Assembly: GCA_963921795.1 (NCBI GenBank)
Contig: OY997656.1
Location: forward strand, 57,194,222-57,258,221
DNA from: Nannobrachium achirus
Taxonomy: Eukaryota > Chordata > Actinopteri > Myctophiformes > Myctophidae
Length of the DNA stretch: 64,000 nt
Direction: 5' to 3'
The translations under genes were made by a program, and so were the position numbers. Position 1 is the stretch's first letter; each line of letters opens with the position of its first letter. Shown in pieces: positions 32,234 through 42,707 of the stretch. The notes under the pieces were generated by a model, which saw only the letters and a list, made by a program, of their open reading frames with translations, searched no databases and had not been told where the DNA came from.

Positions 32234-33096
32234 GTACCAGCCGCTGTAAAGTTACAGATGTGCCATTCCAACGCTGCAGGCTTTCATGTACTTTCCCTGC
32301 ATTCTTCTCTGTAAATTCATGTTTTCCCTGGGTTCTTTTCATTGTTTAGCCTTGCTAATTCTTTTCTTTTGTCACTGAAAAGAAGTGTCACTTTGTCACC
32401 TTTGCAAATGTCCTTCTTTCTCACTGTCAATGTTCTGACAATTTACTGACAATCCACTGTCTTGCCAACAATGGCAATACGTGTACTGTGACGTTCTCAT
32501 ATGGCACACCGTACCAGTTACTTTCAATATAATTATAAAATATTCAGTACCAACTACAGCGCTTTATTGAGACCGTAGGTCGCAGTCAACTATGAAAACC
32601 GTCACATCTTGTCCGTCCGTGAGTAACGCCTCAATGTCTATAGCTGCTGACCTCTCATTGTTGTGACCTCTCATTGTGACATCACATTCAGTTCTTGCCC
32701 ATCTATGGAGATCCTGATGTAATCAATAAGCCCATAGCTTGGAATGCCCATATATGAATATATTGTGTGAGTATCATGTGGTCTATAACATAAGACATCT
32801 ATGATCTATGACATCTATAAGGGCGAGGTAACTTTTTGCCCCTTAGGCGTCTTACGGGTATACTTAGGCTATTTGAAATTTGCCGATCTACAAGCACACA
32901 ACTTTAATAAGGAAGTTTTTCCCGGTCGTCGGACTTCAAAATGATTTATCTGTTTCCTTTTTTTTTAAATGCTTTCTGGTATTGGATCACAGTAGTGTTG
33001 TTTCAGCGCGACCAGACTGATGCTTCTCGCCATTACGGTGTATTAAGCTTGTACTTTTACTCTCTACATTAAAACAATGCTCTACCTCTTCCCCAG
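32234..33096. other. intron 1 of the C1q-domain gene
   Basis: Has a block at 32570-32635 (GACCGTAGGTCGCAGTCAACTATG, CTTGTCCGTCCGTGAG) resembling the ends of family D, and a hairpin half-site at 32880-32905. Otherwise unrecognised. Confidence 0.5.
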
Positions 33097-33285
33097 AGGG
33101 AAGCCCCTCGCTGCCTGAGGTGTGGTCCGAGGTGAAGGGGCTCAGAGACATGGTTTACTACCTGAAGCTCAGCGCCTCGGACCTGGAGAGAGACGCCAGC
33201 AAGCAGACGGACCTGCTGAGCGACCTGCGGGTCGAGCTGAACGTCGCCAAGAACCAGATGGAAGGAATGGCCAAAGACAACGCAG
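33097..33285 (+). CDS. C1q-domain secreted protein, exon 2 (coiled coil)
   Basis: 189 nt, phase 1 to 1, acceptor CTACCTCTTCCCCAG and donor GCAG|gttagg. It reads EGSPSLPEVWSEVKGLRDMV, YYLKLSASDLERDASKQT, DLLSDLRVELNVAKNQMEGM, AKDNA. Heptad-like leucines and charged residues (VKGLRDMVYYLKLSASDLERD...LLSDLRVEL) indicate a coiled coil, which trimerises C1q-like proteins that lack collagen repeats. No Gly-X-Y collagen repeat is seen, so this belongs to the non-collagenous sC1q-like (cerebellin-like) group. Confidence 0.92.
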
Positions 33286-33429
33286 GTTAGGAGGAGGATG
33301 GTCCAGATGCTCTCTGTGCAACCCATTAAAACCCAGGAAATCATCTGTGACATTGTATTTTATCTATAGCACGAGTTCTTTTCAGAACAGAACATTTTCG
33401 AACATCGGTTTAGCACAGTGGATCTCATA

Positions 33430-33495
33430 AATAGCAGACGTATACGCTCGCGACATGTCATGTTGTGCCACGCTGTGAGCTTGAACATCTGATAT
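33430..33495. repeat. hairpin-core copy, diverged
   Basis: AGCAGACGTATACGCTCGCGACATGTC and GCTGTGAGCTTGAACATCTG are decayed arms of the shared core. Confidence 0.6.
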
Positions 33496-33865
33496 GTATT
33501 TTTTTTTTTTTATCATTTGTGAAAAATCTCTAAAATGGGGCCTTTCACCTAAAGGGTTACTGTCACTTTAAGAATCATCTTAAAAAACAAGTTAATATTG
33601 TTATGATGTCATTGTGGGGATGCGCAATTATAAGCCAATCAAATTAATTGTCTGTGTAGCCTGACTGTTTGACTACTTACTGTACTGGTCAGCTGTTGTT
33701 GGACAGATTACACTGAGACAGTTTCAGACTGTTTCAGGATCCACACTGGAGAGAGACCACATGAACTACTGTATCATACTATTATAATTTAATAGAGAGA
33801 CCACATGACCTACTGTATGATACTATTATAATTTCGGGGCTGACAGTGGACCTTTAAGTGTTCGA

Positions 33866-33894
33866 AAATAATTGAATATATATATATATATATA

Positions 33895-33953
<59 letters not shown>

Positions 33954-33996
33954 TGTATATATATATATATATATATACTGTATATATATATATATA

Positions 33997-34045
<49 letters not shown>
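33866..34045. repeat. (TA)n microsatellite with TACTGTA interruptions
   Basis: About 180 bp of TA with three or four TACTGTA breaks. Confidence 0.97.
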
Positions 34046-34134
34046 TTTATCTTCTCTTATGTGGGTCCCTGGAAAACATTTGAGAACTACTGATTTTGAA
34101 GACATTTGAAGAATTGGTCTCAAGCCTTGATGGG

Positions 34135-34453
34135 TTAAAGGAGTAGTTCACCCTCAAAATGACTTTTTTTCTATTGATTACTCACGTCATGGAGACTTGA
34201 GTTCAATAATATTTTTAGTTTTTTGTCGCATTCCTAAGACAAAATGTGATTACAATAAATTTACCCCCATTGATTCCGGATGGGGACCCAAATCGATTCG
34301 GGTCCCCATCCGGAATGAAATGGGGTAAATTTACTATAATCAAATTTTTCTCTTAGGAATGCGACAAAAAAACTAAAAATATTATTGAACTCAAGTCTCC
34401 ATGACGTGAGTAATCAATAGAAAAAAAGTCATTTTGGTGAACTACTCCTTTAA
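34135..34453. mobile_element. TTAA-type foldback MITE (AGGAGTAGTTCACC ends)
   Basis: TTAAAGGAGTAGTTCACCCTCAAAATGAC and its mirror ending GGTGAACTACTCCTTTAA. Centre GATGGGGACCCAAATCGATTCGGGTCCCCATC. Same family as 13599-13888 and 40029-40366. Confidence 0.95.
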
Positions 34454-34559
34454 GATGTCCGATAAAGAAAAGAAAAGAGCTTCAGGAAGTTGTAAATGTA
34501 ACGGCTGAAATGCATTTAAAATGTTCCACCTTTTCTTTTTTCTTTTTTTTTCTTTTCAG

Positions 34560-34712
34560 AAATGGCTGCCAGATTGAGCACCAGTGAGAACGCGGTCCAA
34601 GTCCTTCAGACCAGGCTGAGCGTCAGCGAGAACACGGTGGAGGTTTTGAAGAAAGGAGGTGGAGGTCATTTGAGTGTGGGGGGGGGGGGATGTTTGTTTT
34701 CCGTGAACGCAG
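34560..34712 (+). CDS. C1q-domain secreted protein, exon 3 (coiled coil, poly-Gly tract)
   Basis: 153 nt, phase 1 to 1, with a long pyrimidine tract before TTTTCAG and donor GCAG|gtacga. It reads EMAARLSTSENAVQVLQTRL, SVSENTVEVLKKGGGGHLSV, GGGGCLFSVNA. RLS.SEN.V.VLQTRLSVSEN.VEVLK continues the coiled coil as a repeated RLS.SEN unit. The tail is odd: 11-12 consecutive G bases (to 34689) encode glycines. Earlier donors GGAG|gtggag (34653) and GGAG|gtcatt are also in phase 1 and would give a shorter, more ordinary linker. Which donor is used is unresolved. Confidence 0.75.
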
Positions 34713-34761
34713 GTACGACAGGGCAGGGTTGAGACGGGACTCACTGTAGCGTTGATTAGAC

Positions 34762-35422
34762 CAGTGTTTCTCAACCTTTTTTCTGCATGGGCACATTTTT
34801 CATGTCCCAAGAATCCATGGGCACACCAACATAATATGGGGGTGTAAATATCGTCACTCTTGGGAAGACTCTTGTGTCCGGGTAGCTCAGTCGGTAGCGC
34901 TCTCGCCTTTGTACTGCAAGGTCATGGGTTCGATTCCGGGCACCGCCAACTCAGCGTATGAGTAGCACTGCTTGGCAAGTCGTGCGGCAAGTACTGGGAG
35001 CTGATGGTTGGTGTGGCGCTCCACCTCAGCAGTCCATCTCCCAGGGGTCTAGCGCATTGTAACGGGGACAGACTCCCGCGTGTTACCGGCTGATACCGAC
35101 AATAAGCCACTCCCGACCTACTCTTGGGAAGAAACCTTGTATCTCCAAGTATCAAATTTGTACGTTTCTTCGCAAAGTAAAGCCCTGCTTTCATCATACA
35201 AGGCTGTCGCACAACAGTAGTGAAAACAGCAGATCTACAAGCACACAACGCCTCGCACCGCGAGGCGTTGTGTGCTTGTAGATCAGCTGTTTTCACTAGT
35301 TCAAATCATTTTCAAAACGATAAATACAATACTGGCTTTCAAGCAGTTTCAAGGGGCACACTTGACCCTTCTCAGGGGCACACCAAAGGTCCCCAGGCAC
35401 AGTGGTTGAGAAACACTGGATT
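34762..35422 (-). mobile_element. family E hAT element split by a SINE, with hairpin (35219-35298)
   Basis: CCAGTGTTTCTCAACC at the left, GGTTGAGAAACACTGG at the right. Interrupted at 34869-35119 by a SINE whose flanks share ACTCTTGGGAAGA. The hairpin is GCAGATCTACAAGCACACAACGCC with its mirror. Confidence 0.9.
34869..35119 (+). mobile_element. tRNA-derived SINE inserted in the hAT element
   Basis: GTAGCTCAGTCGGTAGCG (A-box), GGTTCGATTCCGGGC (B-box), unrelated body GAGTAGCACTGCTTGGCAAG...GTTACCGGCTGATACCGAC. The 13-bp target duplication ACTCTTGGGAAGA lies at 34856-34868 and right after the element. A different family from the SINE at 21209. Confidence 0.93.
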
Positions 35423-35429
35423 AGTGGGG

Positions 35430-36029
35430 CCATGCGGAGCTGCAAAGCTACTCGCTGGTCCCTGTTAAAGGGGAACTAGGCAAGTCTTTGTGTATACAAA
35501 CCAGGGGCATAGTTCTGCCGATTTAAAATGACTCCAATACGGAACTAAAACTTCCTATGATTGGCCGCTAGTTGCGCATTTTCTAACCTTAATTAACATT
35601 TTCATAAATACTTTATGGTTCCTATCGCTAGTTAAAAATTGCCTTTCAATCACGATGATATGCGTTATGTGAAAATAAGGTCCCATTTATGTTAAAAGTG
35701 ATGATAAAGTTGCGGGGGGCATGGCCAACTAAACTGATACTAGCCGGCTGTGTTCTTCTTCGTGTGCTGTATTTCGGGAGGCTCCGTCCACATTCTCCCA
35801 TGTATCCCTGCGGTTGCACGAGACCGTTGGCAACCAATAGCATCCTCCGGTGCCTTTACAATCTATGATGGCAACACCCATGCCAAGGACCCATATTGTG
35901 TCATTTGCGCTGCATAGACACCAATGGCTTCGCTTTGTCCATATCCTTTATACAGTCTATGATACAAACACATTGAAAACATTGAAGACCTCTGTTATAA
36001 ACATTGTGATCTTGCTCCTGTGTTGACAG
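35430..36029. other. intron 3, unrecognised part
   Basis: Nothing recognised. TATGTTAAAAGTGATGATAAAG and GACACCAATGGCTTCGCTTTGTCC-type text may be transposon-derived. Confidence 0.4.
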
Positions 36030-36158
36030 ACAAACCGAAGGTGGCCTTCTCTGCTGGTCTGAGTGACGACGGGCAGGTTGGACCGTTCAAGTTTAGAAGC
36101 ACTCTGGTCTATAAGAGGGTTATCACCAACATCGGCAATGCATACAACCCATCCACAG
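36030..36158 (+). CDS. C1q-domain secreted protein, exon 4 (first half of the gC1q domain)
   Basis: 129 nt, phase 1 to 1, acceptor CTCCTGTGTTGACAG and donor ACAG|gtaggt. It reads KPKVAFSAGLSDDGQVGP, FKFRSTLVYKRVITNIGN, AYNPSTG. P.VAFSA (first beta strand), L.Y..V.TNIG..Y.P.TG are hallmark gC1q positions. It joins VFTAPVKGVYHF of exon 5 exactly in phase. The split at (Y/N)P.TG|VFTAP is the usual intron place in fish C1q-like genes as I recall. Confidence 0.96.
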
Positions 36159-36519
36159 GTAGGTGGCGCCAACTACCTGAAATTCAAATAGAGCAGTGGA
36201 CTCTTTGGAGCGGTGTGGAACAGCGCTCCCAATGGATAGCTGTGTGTGTCTCCCTGTCCCGTCCAGCATAAATAGCTGCAATGACAAAACTGTTGCGCCG
36301 CCCAGCCACGCCAATACTGCACTGTAAACTACTGACAGACAGGAACAGATTGAGAAGGGCTTTGTTGTGCAGACTAGACACACGCAAACACACTAGTGTA
36401 TAGCTGCTAAGATTCACCGCTCCACTTCGAACCGAGGTTAGATTTTTTCATATTGTCTCATATCCACCTGTTTCCGGGAGAATTTACTGTAGCATGATTT
36501 GCGGGACACTCCCGGTTAA

Positions 36520-36572
36520 CAGCAGACATACAAGCTCACGTTGCGTCGCAGATGCAGCCATTGTGAGCTTGT
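36520..36572. repeat. hairpin-core copy
   Basis: AGCAGACATACAAGCTCACGTTGCG with the mirror arm CATTGTGAGCTTGTTGCGAC, ending where repeat family D starts. Confidence 0.7.
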
Positions 36573-37400
36573 TGCGACCGTAGGTCGCATTTACTATCAA
36601 ACCCTGCACAAAGTGTAAGTCAGTCTGTCTGTCACACCTCACACGTCACACTCTTGCCCTGCTCATATCTCCGCAACCGTTGCCCCGATCCATGCCAAAT
36701 TTTGCACACACACTCCTTACCTGCCAAACTACAACCTCCAAGGACCCCCAGAGCTCCAGGGACCCCCAGGTCCCTGGGGGACCCCCAGATGTAAAAAATG
36801 ACCAAATGTGCAAAAATGACCAAATGACCACCCCAACGGGGCTGCTCACGGGGAATTCCCGGGGACCACCGACTCCTGGTGCTCCAGAACGGATGCAAAA
36901 GTGGTGGCGCCCCCAGTGGAGGACCCCCTCCACTGCAGCTCACATAAAATGCCGTAACTCGGGCTAGGAGCGTCCGGGAGAGCCGGGGCCGGTACCTATT
37001 CGTCCGTCAAGGCAACGCGGAGACCCCACCCCTCATTTCTCACATGCCCCTCTTCTAGCGCCACCATGAGGGCGATTCTTGCAAAACACATTTTTGGACA
37101 CTGCTCCTACAATTTTTGCCCTAAAATCACGCAAATCGGTACACAGTATGTCTACACTCATCCCATCAACATGAATCTCTCCCATATAGCGCCACCTCCA
37201 GGCCGATTTTTAAAAACACATTTTTGGACACTGCTCCTACAGATTTTGCCCTAAAAACACGAAAATCACTACACAGTATGTCTACACTCATGTCATCAAC
37301 ATGGATCAGGAAGATTTTGGCAAAACACATTTTTGCCCTATTTGTGGAGATAAGTGACCTACGGTCGCTTATCTCCCGATTAGGGAGTCTTACTGGTAGA
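36572..37400 (-). repeat. dispersed repeat family D, reverse copy
   Basis: GCGACCGTAGGTCGCATTTACTATC at the left, TAAGTGACCTACGGTCGCTTATCTCCCGATTAGGG at the right. The first 450 bp mirror 22400-22890. An additional segment holds a repeated CAAAACACATTTTTGGACACTGCTCCTAC block (37083, 37216). Confidence 0.85.
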
Positions 37401-37778
37401 TCACACTCGGCTGCGGCGCCGGAAACTGCCTGCACATTCTGCGCAATGCACGATGGGATGTTGGATAAGAACTGTGTTCCAAAAATTAACAAACGGTTTG
37501 AACTCACATGGATATGAAGCGATTTTCGTACCTTTTAACTTGAGTGTGTGCGTGTGTCCATTGTGCACGATCCGCGTGCACCCGTGGTCCGTTTGCGATT
37601 ACAAACGACCCCGTCTTAATCCATGATAGCTTTGCTGAGCTGGGAGCTGTGTATGGTGTAACGAGGAAATAAACGCAGCAGGAAGTGGTCAAACGTGTTG
37701 TTCCGCCCCCAAAAATGCATATTCGGTTCCGCTTCCGGAAGCACTATCTTTGGGGCACTTATAGGCCCCCCGCAGACA

Positions 37779-38315
37779 GGGGCGTCAATTGGGTATGGCA
37801 GGGGTATACAGCTGTCCAAGGGAGAAGATAAAAGTTAGTTCTAAATGTAAATCCATGAATGTCTCTTTGTCTATCTGTGCTGGTTATTATGTTGTTAATT
37901 TACAGTAACATAACTACAAATGCAACATTTTACAAAATGGTCACTTTAACAAGGTATTATAATTATATTATAGGTATACAATTATATATTATACGTAAAT
38001 GGTAAATGATTAATTTACATAGCGCTTTTACAGAGATTGTGCATTACATTCACGCACACATTCATACACCGGTGGCAGAGGAAACCATGCAATGCACCAA
38101 CCTACTCACCGGGAGCAATTAGTGGTTCAGAGTCTTGCCCAAGAACTCTACGACATTAACTCAGGGGGAGCCCGGATTCGAACTGGGAACCCTTCGGGAA
38201 CCCTTCGTGCTCTAATAACGGTTTCTCTACCCCTGTGCTATGTAATTCTTCTTAAAATAAATATATCATGCCTGTTGCTAAAGTATACCTTAGCTTTTTC
38301 TGAACTGATGCCACT
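37779..38315 (+). mobile_element. family G hAT-like element split by a SINE
   Basis: CAGGGGCGTCAATTGGGTATGGCAGGGG at the left and CTTTTTCTGAACTGATGCCACTG at the right match 11192-11615. The SINE at 37995-38250 interrupts it. Confidence 0.85.
37995..38250 (-). mobile_element. tRNA-derived SINE, reverse
   Basis: AAATGGTAAATGATTAATTTACATAGCG is the tail, ACCGGTGGCAGAGGAAACCATGC the body, and GGGGAGCCCGGATTCGAAC the B-box in reverse. The A-box end CCCCTGTGCTATG is degenerate. Same family as 21209 and 58835. Confidence 0.88.
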
Positions 38316-38365
38316 GCCTGCAGATCGGCAATCTGAGTTTGGATTGTTTTGAATGACTCTGCACC

Positions 38366-38477
<112 letters not shown>

Positions 38478-38806
38478 GGGTGTTCACAGCTCCAGTGAAG
38501 GGAGTCTACCACTTCAGGTTCACGGCGGCCCAGAAGGCGGCGGCCGGCGAGGCGGAGGCGGTGAGCGTCACCATGTACAAGAACGAGCGGCTGCTCCTCG
38601 ACAACTACGCCTACAACCGCCACGACGGCGGCGGCGCCAATAAGAGCTGGTACGTCTACGTCTCCAACGGCCTGATCCTGGAGCTGCAGCCGGGCGACAC
38701 GGTGGACATGAGACTGCCCCCCAGTGGCCGCCGGGAGACGTACAAGCTGAGCGACGACGCCAACAACCACAACGTGTTCAGCGGCTATCTGCTTTATGCT
38801 ATGTAA
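38478..38806 (+). CDS. C1q-domain secreted protein, last exon with stop (second half of gC1q)
   Basis: 329 nt including TAA, entering in phase 1. It reads VFTAPVKGVYHFRFTAAQ, KAAAGEAEAVSVTMYKNERL, LLDNYAYNRHDGGGANKSW, YVYVSNGLILELQPGDTVDM, RLPPSGRRETYKLSDDANNH, NVFSGYLLYAM. F.AP..GVY.F.F, L.L..GD.V and FSGYLLY are invariant gC1q features; the C-terminal FSG.LL(Y/F) strand is complete. GC-rich with strong codon bias. The acceptor follows a TA repeat and lacks a pyrimidine tract. The final codons are duplicated in tandem past the stop. Family members are secreted trimers acting in innate immunity or synaptic/metabolic signalling; which applies is not inferable. Confidence 0.97.
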
Positions 38807-39100
38807 CCATGACGACCACACAGACAACCCTATCTTCTTTATGCTATGTAACCATGGCGACCACACAAACAACCCTATCTGCTTTATGCTATGTAACCAT
38901 GACGACCACACAGACAACCCTATCTGCTTTATGCTATGTAACCATGGCGACCACACAAACAACCACATGTTCCTATCTGCTTTATGCTATGTAACCATGG
39001 CGACCACACAAACAACCACATGTTCCTATCTGCTTTATGCTATGTAACCATGGCGACCACACAAACAACCACATGTTCCTATCTTCTTTATGCTATGTAA
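38790..39100 (+). repeat. 45/53-bp minisatellite spanning the C1q stop codon
   Basis: TATGCTATGTAACCATG(A/G)CGACCACAC recurs at 38796, 38841, 38886, 38931, then at 53-bp steps (38984, 39037, 39090) after ACATGTTC is added. The first unit includes codons for GYLLYAM and the TAA. Confidence 0.96.
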
Positions 39101-39519
39101 CTATAGAACAGTGAAGTCATGATGTGACTCGCTCATCCCCCGGTTCCACGGAAGTAATTCTCTATGGAGAATAACATTGAGTCATCTTAAATTGTCTCAT
39201 ATAAGCATTGTGGTCCAAAAATAAACAAACGGTCTTTGCGATATTGTCGGCGAGGTGGCTCTGTATGGTTTATGATAGTCAGTCACTCATATTTTATAAA
39301 GCCTGTTTCTAGCGAAAATGTTACTAATTCGGTGACATAAACATTAGCGTTTTCTCACCATCAATTGATCCTTCATATCCATATGGGTCAAACCGCTGAG
39401 ATAATTGTTTATATTTGGAACACAGTTCTTATATGACCTGATATGAAAAAGGTCAATGGGAATTCAGAATGGGGGAAGAAAACCACGAACCAGGTAGGTT
39501 GGGTAAATTACGTCACACT
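39101..39519. other. 3' flank between the two minisatellite blocks
   Basis: Non-repetitive apart from AAAAATAAACAAACGGTCT (39217-39236), which resembles 37472-37500 and contains an AATAAA. No gene. Confidence 0.5.
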
Positions 39520-39825
39520 TCACAACTCTATGACGACTACACACAGACAACCACATGTTCCTATCTGCTTTATGCTATGTAACCATGACGACCGCACAAA
39601 CAACCACATGTTCCTATCTGCTTTATGCTATGTAACCATGACGACCACACAAACAACCACATGTTCCTATCTGCTTTATGCTTTGTAACCATGACGACCA
39701 CACAAACAACCACATGTTCCTATCTGCTTTATGCTTTGTAACCATGACGACCACACAAACAACCCTATCTGCTTCATGCTATGTAACCATGACGACCACA
39801 CAAACAACCACATGTTCCTATAGAG
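39520..39825 (+). repeat. second block of the same C1q-end minisatellite
   Basis: Five to six further units (CTATCTGCTTTATGCT(A/T)TGTAACC, GACGACC(A/G)CACAAACAACC) 420 bp after the first block. Confidence 0.95.
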
Positions 39826-40028
39826 CATTGCAGTGGAAGTGGTTTACTGGTCCCAGTAAAGAATCTCCTATTCATTTTTCCCATAGACCTTTACAAAAAA
39901 TATTTATAACAATTATGTTAAGCCTAGAACCAAACCATCCAGGATTGCAGTGAATCATGACCATAACACCTTTGATCCTACAGTATATGAAAACATATTT
40001 TGATATTTAATTATTTGGTATACTACAT

Positions 40029-40366
40029 TTAAAGGAGTAGTTTCACCCCCAAAATGACTTTTTTTTCTATTGATTACTCAAGCCATGAAGACTTGAGTTC
40101 AATAATATATGTATATTGTTTTGTATTTGTTGCATTCCTAAGGCAATAATTAGATTACAATAAATGTACCCCCATTTATTCCGGATGGGGACCCGAATGC
40201 ATTTGGGTCCCCATCCGGAATCAATGGGGGAAAATTTACTATAGTAAAATTGTTGTCTTAGGAATGCGACAAACACCAACAAATATTATTGAACTCAAGT
40301 CTCCATGGCTTGAGTAATCAATAGAAACAAAATAATAATAATTTTGGGGGTGAACTACTCCTTTAA
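40029..40366. mobile_element. TTAA-type foldback MITE (AGGAGTAGTTCACC ends)
   Basis: TTAAAGGAGTAGTTTCACCCCCAAAATGAC and its mirror, centre GATGGGGACCCGAATGCATTTGGGTCCCCATC. Third member of the family. Confidence 0.95.
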
Positions 40367-40510
40367 GTACAGTACTTGTGTTAATGTACTTTGCTATCTG
40401 TCCACCCCTGGTCAACGCAGGATGGCTCAATGCATTCTGAATGAATTCAATGTGCAATATTTATTGTACATGAAATATTTGATTGTACTGTAAGTTTAAG
40501 TTATATGAAA

Positions 40511-40516
40511 AATAAA
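40511..40516 (+). promoter_or_regulatory. possible polyadenylation signal AATAAA
   Basis: AAAAATAAAAAGTC; 1.7 kb after the C1q stop. It could end the transcript if the 3' UTR spans both minisatellite blocks. An earlier AATAAA lies at 39220. Confidence 0.3.
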
Positions 40517-40554
40517 AAGTCTTGCTACAACCACTTACAAGAGCTGGAAAGCTG

Positions 40555-40556
<2 letters not shown>

Positions 40557-40604
<48 letters not shown>

Positions 40605-40633
40605 GCGTGTGCGTGTGCGTGTGCGTGTGCGTG

Positions 40634-40681
<48 letters not shown>

Positions 40682-40682
40682 T
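40557..40682. repeat. (GT)n(GCGT)n microsatellite
   Basis: GT, then GCGTGT, then GCGT units. Confidence 0.97.
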
Positions 40683-40842
40683 GACGTTGATGCTGAATTG
40701 GTCTTTTTTGAACTTGTAGATCTGTTATTTTTTGCTACTCAGTCATGTCAATGCAGTAGGGCAAAGTAGAGCATTAATCTACCAAAACACCTGTAAAATA
40801 TTTTCCAACAGCGACCATTATGCTAGATATAGTTCTCTAAGC

Positions 40843-41490
40843 CAGTGGTTCTCAACCTTTTCAGGCTGTGACCCCCAAAATAATCACATTTGAACTGGGG
40901 ACCCCCCCCCCCTGCACAAGCACTTGGACTTGTAGGAGTTGGCCTTACATTTAGTTTGACTCGGTCTATTCCATTGTGAAAATAGCCGATCTCCATGCTC
41001 ACGACGCCTCGCAACAAGAGGCGTTCCCCCTTAACATTTTTCTGTCTATTAGACGTCTAATATATGTCTAAAGGCTCGTCTAAAATATGTCTAATATACG
41101 TCTAGATTTGAACGTTTTTTAGAAGTCTAAGCTTAGACTAGATGTTGATTAGAGGTCTAATAGGCGTTTATATTTAGACAGTCTATATTTTAGACATCTA
41201 ATAGACGTATATAAATAGACTGCGTCTATATATAGCCGTTGAAATAACATCTAATCAACTTCTAGTCTAAGTTTAGACGTCTAAAACACTTTCAAATCTA
41301 TACCTCTATTAGACCAATTTTAGACCAACGTCTAATAGACGACTATTGCTCAGTGGGTTGTGAGCATGTAGATCTGCTATTTTCACAATTTCTTGCTCCC
41401 ACTTTAGAAATGTGCAGACACCCTTTATACACTTATACTGTTTGTTGGTCTGTTTACTGTTGAGTGAGAAAACAATGTTAACATTTAGCT
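40843..41490. mobile_element. family B hAT-like element split by a TAGACG-rich element
   Basis: CAGTGGTTCTCAACCTTTTCAG at the left. The hairpin left arm GAAAATAGCCGATCTCCATGCTCACGACGCC (40978-41008) and right arm GTTGTGAGCATGTAGATCTGC (41357-41377) are separated by an inserted element. Then GATTAGCTAAAT-like family B text. Confidence 0.7.
41028..41355. mobile_element. element built of TAGACGTCTA-type palindromes
   Basis: About 20 occurrences of TCTAATAGACG, TAGACGTCTAA or AGTCTAAG-type words in both orientations. It sits inside the hairpin of the surrounding element. Ends CCCCCTTAACATTTTTC and GACTATTGCTCAGTGGG are tentative. Confidence 0.65.
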
Positions 41491-41609
41491 AAACTGCACT
41501 AAGCAACTTGTTGTGGGGTTGTAGAGGCTCCATCACCTCATGCACGCCGCGTCCCAATATTGTCAGTTATTTTTTTTCCATGCAGAAAATCTGAAGTCTG
41601 CAAAGGCCT

Positions 41610-42121
41610 TTAGAGCCCCTTTTCCACTGGCCCAACACCACACCGCCCACTTGTGCCAGGTTTTCCACTACAAGGACCTGGGTAGAGTGGTGTGAAAGTG
41701 GTACTAAACGTGGCACTAAAAAGTATCCAATCTAGAGTAGGTCTGAGCTGGGCCACACAGGGCCAAACACTTCATGTGACTGATCACTCACTGACTTTTC
41801 ATTTAGACCACAAGGGTATAGTTGTAATACATGATAATAGATTATATTGTGTTATAACCACTATTATAATCTATTATAGTGTATTATAATTATCATAGTA
41901 ATACATGAATACTTTAGTGTATTATAATCACAGCTATATAATCCATTATAGTGTATTATAGTTTAGGATAGTTGTAATACAAATTTATATTGTATATAAT
42001 CACAGTTAAAAGGGTCAATTTGTTTCTTACTGATAGGGGTACTTTTGTCTAATGGAAAATGTAGATATTTTATGTGGTGTGGTGTGGTGTGGTGCTGAAG
42101 CTGCAGTCGAAAAGGGGCTAA
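41610..42121. mobile_element. foldback MITE (AGCCCCTTTTCCACT ends)
   Basis: TTTAGAGCCCCTTTTCCACTGG at the left and GCAGTCGAAAAGGGGCTAAAGG at the right. The interior has GTGGTGTGGTGTGGTG and a TATAATCTATTATAGTGTATTAT-rich part. Confidence 0.75.
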
Positions 42122-42424
42122 AGGGGGTACTTTGATCCATGAGATCAGTTCTAGTAGACCGAAATCACAGCCCGCCCACGCATGCGCACTCAGCTGATTT
42201 CTCAGCATCCCCCGGGTGCTTATGTCAATTTAGAAGGGGAAACTATAGCAGAAATAGCTGGACTTAGAGCCAACAAATCATTATTTCAAACGGTAAAGTA
42301 AATTATACCGCTTTGTGCCTTTTACTATATTGTGTTCTTGATCATGCTAGCCGTATTTTATACATTACTATTCGGAAATTGCATTAAATTTGCCATTTCT
42401 GTGTTAACAGTAACACTATGGGAT

Positions 42425-42530
42425 ATTAAACCCCTAGTTTGACCCCAAGCCCCTAGTTTGACCCCTAACTTGACCCCACATGCTACTTAAAGTAGCATGT
42501 GAGGGGTCAAACTAGGGGTTTTTAATTATT
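42425..42530. repeat. inverted repeat around ACCCCTAGTTTGACCCC
   Basis: AACCCCTAGTTTGACCCC appears twice, then GACCCCACATGCTACTT and its mirror AAGTAGCATGTGAGGGGTCAAACTAGGGGTT. Confidence 0.9.
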
Positions 42531-42707
42531 CTGAATCCATCGCAAGCATTTGTTTTGCATGAAATGAAAAACATTCCTTGGGCTAAAAATGAACCCCAAG
42601 ATACTGTGAAAAGTGATGACTCATCACTAAACCATAGTTTTGTGGGGCTGTTTTTAGCCCAAGGAATGTTGAATCTACATGCTCACAATGTTGGATCTAC
42701 TCTAGAT

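Noticed and set aside
34873..34960. Real tRNA gene (GTAGCTCAGTCGGTAGCG...GGTTCGATTCC)
   Set aside because: It is the head of a SINE with a body and 13-bp target duplication inside a hAT element.
38796..39047. 83-codon frame MLCNHDDHTDN repeats
   Set aside because: It is the +1 frame of the C1q-end minisatellite; the true C1q stop lies inside the first unit.
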